Assembly: GCF_008831285.2 (NCBI RefSeq)
Contig: NC_045138.2
Span: forward strand, 12,910,571 to 12,974,570
Reading direction: 5' to 3'
Length of the DNA: 64,000 nt
DNA from: Nymphaea colorata
Lineage: Eukaryota; Streptophyta; Magnoliopsida; Nymphaeales; Nymphaeaceae
Part shown: positions 12,625 through 23,927 of the stretch, one piece after another
How the letters are laid out: each line of letters starts with the position of its first letter
How positions within the stretch are numbered: the stretch's first letter is position 1
Notes under the pieces: generated by a model
Database searches by the model: none
Told to the model about the DNA's origin: nothing
The model's input: only the letters and a program-made list of their open reading frames with translations
Position numbers and translations under genes: made by a program

Positions 12625-15600
12625 GTGTTTGTGTGTGTGTGTGTATGTATATATGTATGTATGGCCCCAAAAAAGTCCAAGACCGAGTAAAGAGCAGGCC
12701 ATGTTAGAAACGTCATCATGCACAAAGAACGAGAAGCCACTCAATTGTCTTTTACAGATTTGAGTAGCTAAATATAACCTACCACAAATTGAATTGGAGA
12801 CAAGTGAACCAAAGAGCTATACATGAGTTTCCAAAGGAAGATCTCTTGCAGAGAAAAAGAATATTTAAAGGATCCTGTTTCCAAAACTTCAACCACCTAG
12901 GACATGCTTTTAGTGAAAGGTTCAAAGGAAATGCCTATGCAAGCTTATACAAAAATAAATATGTAAACTTACAATCATTGGAAATGCTTATGCAGCCACA
13001 AATTTTTTGAAACTGTAGTTTCAAAAATATTCGGCAACCAAAAATTTTAAAAAAGTAAAACAAAACGCTCTTTGCAAGGACATAAAAGAACCAAGCGATT
13101 TCTAGCAAGATTATTGCAGAGATGGAAAAGAAAATCACAAATCACTTCCCATGCAATGGTGGTGCTCTACACATTTGGAGAAGGAAACTGACAAATATAG
13201 TTGCTGACCGTGTTACAAAAGCATAGAGCAGGAACTTGAAACGCGAATGGCATAAACAGCACACTTTCTTTTGCCTTGTTACGCAAGCTAGAGGTTAATG
13301 CTGAATCCCTTTGATAAACAGTTAACCATCTTTATTACTTTAACATTCATAAAAATATCTTTCACCTAAAAGTCTCCAGATAAAAATTCTTGTCAAAAGA
13401 AAATTTCGAACTGTTAATGCATGAACACAGAAGAGATCATGAACACAGAGGAGATAAGGGAATGAGAATATTATATTAAGCTATTAGGCTTCCTGTTTTT
13501 CCAAGTCAATGAATGAAAGTTGAAAGGAAATTAATCCATACTTTCAAAACAAACAACAATCCAAACAAGTTAACCATGATAGGAGAAGCACTCCTATGAC
13601 AACCCAGGGAGTCTTGAGCACCACCCCAGTCAGCCTCTGTCTAATCATTAACTAGCCTAAACCTGCTTCGGCAAATGCTTTGATCTTTCATAAGACCATA
13701 TTATCTCTAAGTTATGCACCTGAAAGTCTTCTTTGAGACTGACATAGCCCGAGCCCTGGCCCCCAGCAGAGCACTAACTTGTAGACAACAAACACAAAAT
13801 GAAATTGCTACCATACCTGCCACAGTCTGATTATTTGCTTCATGCTGCAATGCATATGTTGTTGACAGTGAAGAATGAAGAGATGAAAGAGAAAGCAATT
13901 CCCGGGCACGCCGAACATGAGCTCTTATAGACCGCTCATCATATAATCCTGTGCAAACAAGAAAAATAGCTCAAACACATCATCACTACTTCGACAAAAT
14001 TTGTTAGTTCAGATGGTCATGCACCTCCAATCATTTCCAATGAGCAGCCACCACTTGTAATATCTGCAATTTCAGCTATTTCATGGTAATCCTCCAGATG
14101 GTGAATAGAACCGTCCTTGGAATGAAGTATCAAGTCATAGCATGTAAAGAAGCATGTCTCAGGAGCATCAAGAAGGAACTGCCTTATGTCCATCACAGAA
14201 TCCCCTGGATTTAACTACAAATTTTTATGTAAAATGCAAAAATTAGACTCTACACAACACGGATTGCTGCAAAAGGGTAAATAATGGACTAGACTCTTAG
14301 GAGAACTCAATTATGATAAAAGTGGAAGAACATACATCCACCACAGAAAAACTTCCAGAAAACACTTGACAATGCATGAAAGAAATAGCTTTATTTTAAG
14401 GAAACTAGACAAATTTTAACTCCGTTATATTTTTGCAATGATTTCTTTGGACATGACCAGAACTTTGTACCCATGATTGAGTTGCTTCTTAGGCATCTAT
14501 CATAAGATAAAAGGCCTTGTTGGTGCAGAAAATGGAAACAAGTGTTCCTAGAATCACATTCTTTATTTGAACTCTGATTCGTTTTACCACAAATAAGGGT
14601 CTTTTTTTGAACCATGAGCAAGCCAATCCATTACATTTTTTAATCCTGATAACCTGTGCTCTTTCTTTCCCTCATCCCTCAAAGGGGACTCTTTAACACC
14701 AACGTTTGTCGGCTCTCCACACTATGAAGAGGGTGCATTCTCGTTCTTGGTAACTCGGCATAGAAGCCAAGCTCTCCTAAGCACTGCTAGCATTCCTACC
14801 TCCGTCAGCACTCTCCCAATCTTCCCAATTTATGTCAGATGTCCAGTCTCTGTATTACGTCCTATGTAACATGGGTACGCCTCCTACGGTACGACACCGG
14901 TACGGGCCTGGGTACGGCTCCAGTACACGTTGACCGTACCGGGTATGGTCAACATACCGGAGGCCGTATCCGTCCAAAATTGGACATGGTCAACATTGAC
15001 CGAGTCCAATTTTGTCCATTTTTTTTCTAACGTTTATTTCATTTTAATGTTAAAAATCATTTTGACGTTAAAAAAAAAACGTAAAGCGTCGAAACCCTTG
15101 CGTCTTACCTCTTACGACTGTTACCTCTCGTCTCTCTCCGGCAACGAAGCAGCGGCGAACACAGGCGACGGCAGGGGCGGCGAACGCAGGCAACGACAGC
15201 GGCGGCGACAGGAGGTGACTGTGACTTTGTTTTTTTCATTTTTTGTTTTCATTTTCATCGGCTCCACCGACTGTGACCGGCGACGACCGGCGACGGCGAC
15301 GACCGGCGCCGGCGACGACCGGCGCCGGCGACGACTGGCGATGGAGACAGTGTGCAGAAAACCCATCGCCTGAAAACCTATCACCTCTCCCTCTGGCTCG
15401 CCCTTTCTCTACCCGAGAGGGTTTCATCGTCAATGGAAGAAGAGATATTCTAACAAGTAGTCAATGTGATTGTGTATAAAAATAAGTAGTTTTGCAGTCG
15501 ATTTTTTTCTCTCTTGTCTCAGTTTCAGTGCAAGCACGACTGCACAGTGGCTTTTTGTGGTCATCCTCTTCATCTACCTTTTTTTTTTCTTTGTAATTGT

Positions 15601-18600
15601 TTGATTGTTGCAATATCGTGTTAGACCGTGTGTTTGGTTACTTTGATTGATTGATTTATTGTTCTTCTTGTGTATCGCTACCAGCCTACTTATACATATG
15701 CTACTTTTTATTTTTCTTCTTATGATGTTCTATGGTTTTACATGCTACCGAATGGCTGAATGGGTCAACACTCTGTTGAAGCTTGGCTGAATGGCATGCA
15801 ATTTTATTTTTTCTTGAATATCAAAATAAATTTGTGTGGTTGTGTCGTTAGAATAAATTATCTTTTACCATTGTATCCAATTTTTTGATATATATGTGGG
15901 AATACTGAATATGTTATTCTGTTTGCAATTTTTTGATATATATATATATATATATATGTCTGTGTGTGTACGGCCATACCCCCGTACCAAAGTTTTTTGA
16001 AAATGGTCTGTACCCGTACCAATACCGGCACCCGTACCCATGTAACATAGATTAGGTCCTTGTTAGGACGTGGGTACAAACCTATGTTGTTAAGGCCTCG
16101 CCTAAGCATCGCCTAGGCATGGACTAAACGTGAATCCACAACCGTTGCCTAAGTCCAACACTTAGGCAACAGGATATGTGTTTGCGCCTAGGCTGGCCTA
16201 GGCTCCAACACGCCTAGTCCATGGGAAAGTGAAAAGTCACATTCCCTTTCAATTAAAATTTCTTAATTGAGTATATATTATTATGTACCTTATGTCGTAT
16301 TGATTATGTATGTTTATGAATTATTATGTTGATTACGCTGTCATATGCAATGTTGTAAAAGGTGTAGCATAACGCTATCGGTCGGGCTGACCTAATTACT
16401 CTGTATCCGTAACGTATCGCAAATATAGCGTAGCGTATCGTAAAATTAATTTTAATTTAAAACAAATACTAAAAATCATAGAAATAGAGAAAATCATAAA
16501 AACTCAAAAAAACAATCAGAAAAAAACAAAAAAATCAGAAAAAAATCAAGAAAAATGAAGGAACATCCATGTATATCAACAACACTTTCAAAAATAAGAA
16601 ATCAGGGATTCAAAAATAACATAATAAGCATCAATCACAATTTTAAACTTGAAAATTTTATAGAATCTTAGGACTTAGATAGTTAGATTACATCATAATT
16701 CATAAGTTCAAAACATATAGTTATCATCTTTCATGATTCAACGATCATCCTCGTTATTTGCATCATAATCTTCATTTTCTTCATTAATTGCTTCTATCCC
16801 TTTTGTTGGAATGTAACCAACATTTCATTGCTCTCCAGCCTCTCCTCCTTCAAAAAGCTCTGATGCTCCTTCAATGTTAAGAAAATCAAGATCGTCCTCA
16901 TCAAGGATCGTAGATAGTTCTTCTTCAACCCAAGAATCTTAATACATCAAAATTGTCAAGGCTGATGGGATCAAATTGAATGATTCAATAGTGAAAATGA
17001 GTAATTTTTTACCTTCTTGGTGTTAGAAAACAAAAAACCCTCTTTGTCCAAGCTTTCCACCGTTCTGACTATGAGAAAGTTTCTTCACCGACTAGTAGGC
17101 TCTCCCAAATCGATGAATCCTCAGTGATTTTTGATGAAAATGGGTAAAATTTCTCCCTCCCACATTTCTTGGAGTCCTTAGAAACAAGAAGAGAGAGAGA
17201 CAGGATGTAACGTTATTTTGTTTTTGGGCAGGTCGAGTCGGATCGAGACCCGACCCGGACCCGAAATCATTGGCGTGAAGGGCCCGACGCAAGGGCCCTT
17301 CTCCCTCGCCTTTCCCTCTTCTCCCCCGTCTTTCTCCTGGTTGCCTCTCGTGCCAGCGCAGAGAAGAAGAAGAAGACGGTGGTGGTGCAGGGCGGCGACG
17401 AGGACGGTGGCGGTGGCGCGGGTAAGCCTCTGTATCTCTCCACCTCTTCCTCCTTCCTCGTCCTTCTTCTCCTCCTCCCTCTTGTGCAGACTATTCCCTC
17501 GCCGTCAGCACCCTCTCTTTGGCCGTCTCCCTCTTTTCTCTTGTGCTCATCACTCACGCCTCCCTCTACGGTCTCTCTTACTCCCTCTGTCTGTTTCTCC
17601 CCTCTCTGTCCGTTTCTTCCCAACTGTCTGAACCCTCTCTACTTGCCCTCTCTTCTCTCACTGCACTTCCTCTCCATACCGCCAGCCTCCTCCCACTCAC
17701 AGCTCTCGTGCTCTCTCTCTCTGTCTCAGCTTCCCTCTCCCTCGTTGTTCCCTGCCTCTCCCAACAAAATCAATCCCTTAGCCGAACTCCTCCTCTTGAG
17801 CATAGTTTTACTTTTCTCACTAGTTGTGGCTGTTGGATTGGAATTGCAGTTTGGGGTTGCATCTTTCTCTTCATAACAGCGAATAGAAGGCGTTGTGGTG
17901 GCGGCATTGCATGATTTTAGCCGTTTGAGGACCTCTCTAACTCGTGAGGTGGCTGCCGAGAGGACTGCAACAGTTCAGACTCTTTAATTGGGGTGAGCAA
18001 GGCGTAATCGAGCCTATAGTGTTGTAAATTTTCTGTTGGAGCACGTATAAATATTGTTTGAGCATGATAGAATTATGTATTGGTGACTTTGGGATATATG
18101 TTAGCGACTTGGCTATTTTGGGGAAGTTTATGACTATGTTGAGAAGACGATGATCTATGTGTGTAAGTGCTTTTCTAGCATGATGTGTTGATTTTCGAAG
18201 CAATAGGGAAACATGGTAGAGTTTTGATGTGGGTGAGAAGATTTAGAATCGTTTTAGTGAGCATGTGGCGCATACTTCTGTCTATGGGCGTATTCCTATG
18301 TTAGTTGGAGTAGAGCATGTAAGTTGAGTGTATTATTGGGAAGACGATTCAACTAAGAAAAATTGATGAGAAATGTGTTAGTGATGGATTGATCGAAGCT
18401 TTGAATTTTGATGTTTGGGGGCAACGTCAAGAAGTTAGGATGAGGCCTATTGGAGGGCTTGTAGGTCGACACTACCCGTCGACACCTTCTTGAGGCGATG
18501 ACATGTGTCTCAATGATTTTGTTTTATATTTGTATGGATTGTGTAGCTAACTAGTAGAAATTTTATCTTTGCTTATGTCTACAGGTACAGCGGGCACGTC

Positions 18601-21600
18601 CCGTCGACCTTGAGCGACCAGATTCGAAGCTCGAGACATTTTGAAGAGTTTTGAGGGCGCGCGACAGGTATGGCAGCATTCTAGGCAAATCCCTGCCTGG
18701 GCAAATGTGTGAATGTGTGTTCCTAGGATTGTGATGTGATTGATGGATTGTTTTGTGAACGAATGTGTGTATGCATGCAAATGGTTTGATACATGATATG
18801 ATTTGTTTTGAAAGGCTATTAGAAGCATGTTTTGAAAATGTTACGCATTTACATGTGCATGCTAGAATTGATAATTGTTTAGGACAGATGAGGTGGGGTA
18901 TCAAGTCGAGTATCTCCTCGACCCCAATTGTGCATTAGAAAGCATCCTAGAATGATAACTGCATAGGACAGCTACGAATCAATCACAGATCAAGACTACT
19001 CTCTGTAGTTTGGCTAAGTTTTTTAAAGAGGTGATTGATGTGATAATTGATGTGACTGATGTGATAATTCATAATTGATGTGAAGGTTGTGTTTTGTTGC
19101 ATGCACATTGCCGCGGGCAATGATGCAAATGAATGAATTGGAGGGTAATTGCACCCGTATTGTATGACGGCTAGCTATGACTGTTAATGTTATATGTAGA
19201 CCTCGTGTGGAGGCAATTGGAGGTGTGGGTGCACTCGTGAAGTGAACCAACCTCATGAGCTAGCCAGTCATTTTGTGAATGTGCAATTGTAATGATAATA
19301 ATGAAAGAATAAGAGATGAGAAGCCAATGGGTTGTAGCAATGTGTTTGGGAGACGTCCCGCTTTCGCCACTGGTCTCGCCTGTTCGGAGCGCAGGCGGTG
19401 CAAGGCCCCAAGGTACTGTTGTGTGTTGTGCTTGAAGTGTTGGGCTCCCGCCTTCCCGACCTGGGTGTCCTAGGGAAGGGTGAGTATTTCTCTTTGGAAT
19501 TCACACATCCATGGATGAGTGCTCTACCGCTGCAGCGAGTGAACGGATCCATACTGTTTTGGGCTACCACGGGGGTTGTCTCTCAGCTGTAGGCCGCCCG
19601 TGGTGTGCATGTGCCTGTGTTTGCACCCACAGGAATTGTCAATCCATTAAAGTTAATGAAATGAAATGTATATGATTGATATGCATGAGAATGTTATGAA
19701 TGAAATGATATGTTTGTTCGTGCCTTGCATGTGAATTGAAAACGTGTTACTGTGGCCATTGAGTGGCTTTTACATGTCGTGGTCTATGTTAGGGGCCTTC
19801 TTGGCAAATGATGTGGCTATGCCCTGACACGATATGTTGATAGATTGTTTTTATGATTGTTCTCATAATTGAGCCCTACCTAAGAGGGTTTGGAATTTTC
19901 CTGACTTGTTGTCATACTGTGAAGGTTAAGCCTTCTGTTGTTTCATTTTTCAGGTTTTGGTGGACCAAGGGCAACAGGTTGAGCAGATGGCTTCACTCAC
20001 GTCCTACTGGGGAGGTTTTGGGTCTTTTGTAATGTCGGCGTGTCTTATTTTGATTGTATTGATGTCTTGTTTTTGTTAGACATCAATTATATGTTTTGGG
20101 GCATTTTTGTCATACACTTAGATGTGATTTTGTATGAATCAAAGTTCTTATATGAATGAAAGTTCGCCCCATTGTTTTGAATTGCATAGCTCCCTCCTTT
20201 GAATTGTTGTGTCGTCACACTTCAACGCTTTATGTTAGAAAAAAAAATGTGTTTGAGGGTCAAAAAGGCTGGGGTGTGACACAGGAGTCTTTAAACTTTA
20301 AAACATAACGCAAAAAGGGGTCGTTGGGCCCCTTTTTTTGAATTTTCCCAGTATTGTACGATACGCGGGTGTATCGTCTGTATTGTACAATACCGCATTA
20401 TGCTTACGATACACGAGTGTATCGTGTATCATAAGCATACCTTATAGGTTTTGTAAACCTATACAGTACGTATCGTGTATGATACGCGTGTGTATCGTAC
20501 GATACACGTGTGTTATATGTATATACTATTAGTCGCTTAGTCTGTTATATAGTATTGGGATACCTCACACCTACTATATGTACACATTACTATGGTCAAG
20601 TCTTTCCTTAAATACAAATGGATTAAAGCCTTCTTGCGAATTTACATTCCTTCTTCTAGAGATTAGATCTAGTTTTTTTTCTTGTATTAGATTACATTTA
20701 ATGAGTAATGTGAAATTTTTTCCATTGATTTTGCATATTCAATGAAGTAAACAATTAAATTTTGATTGTTTAAGTTGATTATGCTTGTTATATTACTATT
20801 CTCCATATTTCAAATATTAGTAATAGTTAATTAAAATAACTTGACATATTAACATAACTAAAAAAAAAATTAAAAGAATTAGTCACCTTTTTTGCTTAGG
20901 CTCGCCTAGGCGTTAGGCGCTGCTTGGCACCTAGGCACCACTTGGGCACCTTGACAACATAGCTTATTAAGGCCTTTTCTAGGTCTCGCCTATGCGTAGA
21001 CTAAGCATGAGCCCACACCCGTTGCCTAAGTCCACCATTTAGGCGATGGGATATGTGTTGGCCCTAGGCACCAACACGCCTAGTTCATGGGAAAGTGAAA
21101 AGTCAGCTTCCCTTTCAATTAAGGTTTCTTAATTAAGTATATTGTTACGTACTTTATTTTGTATTGACTATGTATTTTTATGTATTGTTATGTTGATTAT
21201 GCTGCTATATGATTACGTATTTTATGCATTGTTATGTTGATTATGCTGTTATATCATTATATGTAGTTATATGTATATGTTGTTAGTCACTTAGTCTATT
21301 ATATAGTATTGTGATACCTCATACATGTTATATGCATACATTAGTATGGTTGTGTTACGTACTTATATCATATAGTTATATGTATTGTTAATTTGGTATA
21401 CCTATTATAAACTTATATGTATATACTATTATGTTAAATTGTATTGTAATACAATTTGTTGTTCTTGTTATATGTCTTGTAATATGTGTTATATATATAT
21501 ACTGTTATGTAACAGTCTGTTATACCAGTTATATGGTATCAACCTATTATATGCATATACTGTTAGCTTGTTATATAATATGCAGTATTGTGATACCTAT

Positions 21601-23877
21601 CATATGTATATGTGAGTATCGTTATGTACTTATATGTATTGTTTTTTGTACTTATATATATATATATACTATCATGTGCTGTTAGTCTTCTTTGTTATAT
21701 TATGTCTTTCTTTAAGTATAGATGGATTAAAGCCATCTTGCAGACTTACATTCCTTCTTCTACAGATTAGATTTAGTTGTTTTTTTTTATTTCTTGTATT
21801 AGATTATATTTAATGAGTAATGTTAAGCTTCTACTATTTATTTTGCATATTCAATGAAGTCAACAATTAATTTTTGATTGTTTAAGTTGATTATGCTTGT
21901 TGTATTATTACTCTACACATTTCAAATATCAGTAATAGTTATCAAAATAACTTGACATATTAACATAATGAAAAAAAAAAAATAGGTTGCCTTTTTTGCC
22001 TAGGCCCCCCTAGGCACTAGGCTCTGCTTGGGGCCCAGGCAGCGGCAACATAGATCCAAACCTTAGCAGGCCAACCCCAAGGCAGGCCTGCATCACCTCG
22101 ATTTTAAACAAAACCAGATTCCCCAGCATCCGTTAGAATATAAAACCCTTGAATGGTTCATATAAACTAAATCTTTCAACTTTTTCCATATTTCTATGAT
22201 GAGCTTTAGCTTGTGCATTCTTTCACTCTATTGTCATTTTTTTCTATATCAATCACGAATTCCCACTCATTATTAGTGGAAAAGGTTTTCTATTTTTCCA
22301 TATTCTTATAATGTGTTTTTAATTTATGCATCTTCTACCCTCTTTTGTCAGCTTTGCATGATTGCACTAATTCCCATAGCCATAAACTGAAAGAGAATTC
22401 TAATAGATTGCCTGCTATGACTTTGCATTGGTTTGGCTCAACCTGTCACATGACTAAGAAGAAACCAGTCCATCAAGAGTATTCCTTAATTTTCATGCCT
22501 TCTCTTTTTTGGCACTTCTCGCCTCAAACCTATGTTGCCAAAGGCTCACCTAGTTCTGCAAGTTTGGCTGGTTGTCTAGGTTAGTTGTTCCTATGCAACC
22601 TATCTCTTGAAAATGCCTAGCCTCAACAGGTAGCTATGTCACATGAGTGCGAGGTGCGGGTGCGGGTGCCGGTGCCGATGCGGCGTATCCCAAAGAATTT
22701 GGGTGCGAGGGTGCGGCAAGGATGTATATACATAATACATTTATTTTATATACATAAATGTATGTATTCATAATACATATAATCTTAGCTTGTTTCTTAG
22801 CTTAATTGGTCGTTTCTTTTTACTTTCATTACTATGCATAAAGAAAGAAAAGGACAGAGAAGAAAAAAAGAATAGAAAATATTTTGAACTTGCATAAGAA
22901 AGGATGCAGTTGGGGCACGTGTCGAAGCCGCACCCGTATCAGCACCAGCACCAGCGTCGTGTCGACACAGGTGCGGCCCCTTTTTTGAAGAGTCTGTGTG
23001 ACATAGCCTGGGAGCTTAACCACCTAGCTTTTTTTGCTTTGACAACTTGAGTTGTTCCTTTTCCCTTCTCATCTGTATTTTTTCCTTCTTTTGGGACAAG
23101 TTTCTTTCTTTTCCTTCTTTGTTTTTGTGCAATACTTGTTTCCTTTTTTGCTGTTGCATCATGCATGTGATTTTGCATTAAAAATATGTCTGCATGTGAA
23201 TACATGCATGTCTATGCATTCTTATAGTTACAAACTTACAATCACAATTCATATATTATTATACTTTAAATAGTTCTATGTTATTTCAGTTTTTAATACT
23301 TCGCACATATATGGATTATCTTCTTAATACTTTGTCTTGCTTATTTAGAATTATAATAGATGGCAATTTTCTAATAACCAATCGCAACATGAAAATTGTT
23401 TTTAGTTGAGGATTTATATGTCTTTTTCTAATTGATTGCTAATTTTTGGTTTTGTTTTAAGATTTTAGTTTTAGAAATTTGGCAGTTGGCATTTAACAAC
23501 TAGTCAGATTTTACATGCTCTATAACATTAAAAAGAATTCATAGTTGCTTGGAAGTTTTTTTTTTTAATGTTCTAAAAGTTGTAAATTTTAATTGTTTAA
23601 CTTTACTAAATTTGATTTTCAGAATTTTAATTATGCTTATTATCATATTATAAAATGTTGAATATGTTTGTGATGTTGTTCATTTTAATTGTTTATTGTC
23701 ATAAGTTACTAGTTATAAGGCTTTCATTGGGAAAAGCTTCAGTTTTTTCTAATTTGTACAATTAATGTTAATTTTTACTGATTCCCCTCTTTTTGTTTGG
23801 GTTGTTCTAATTTTTGTGTATGCACCTAGTCCTGCCTAAGTTCTAAGCTCATGTAACTGCATAACTTGCACCTGATG

Positions 23878-23927
<50 letters not shown>

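Larger units (their letters stand above)
10257..13816. other. FMT intron 4 with several repeats
   Basis: A 3.6-kb intron. It holds a GACTAGTC-rich tract with a local direct repeat (about 10,740-10,945), a small inverted-repeat element (11,760-12,010) and (CA)n/(TA)n microsatellites (about 12,473-12,660). The open frames here are low-complexity or unrecognisable. Confidence 0.6.
16082..20962. mobile_element. 'CCTAGGC' element copy 1, interrupted
   Basis: Starts CTATGTTGTTAAGGCCTCGCC and ends GGCACCTTGACAACATAG, so the ends are inverted repeats rich in GCCTAGGCG-type motifs. The sequence matches copy 2 (20,963-22,053) on both sides of a 4.2-kb insertion (16,348-20,511). Shared segments include CATGGGAAAGTGAAAAGTCA, GGATTAAAGCC and CTTGACATATTAACATAA. 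No coding capacity. Confidence 0.75.

Noticed and set aside
15120-15433. Arginine/alanine-rich frames in a GC-rich patch
   Set aside because: They come from CGACGACCGGCG-type short repeats inside a non-coding element; all frames on both strands are similarly open.
17218-17914. Overlapping open frames of 118-165 residues on both strands
   Set aside because: They are translations of a CT-rich tract (Ser/Leu/Pro on one strand, Arg/Glu/Gly on the other) inside the solo LTR, with no domain.
21385-21685. Tyrosine/cysteine-rich frames of 76-84 residues
   Set aside because: They reflect TATATG repeats in CCTAGGC copy 2, and copy 1 does not conserve them.
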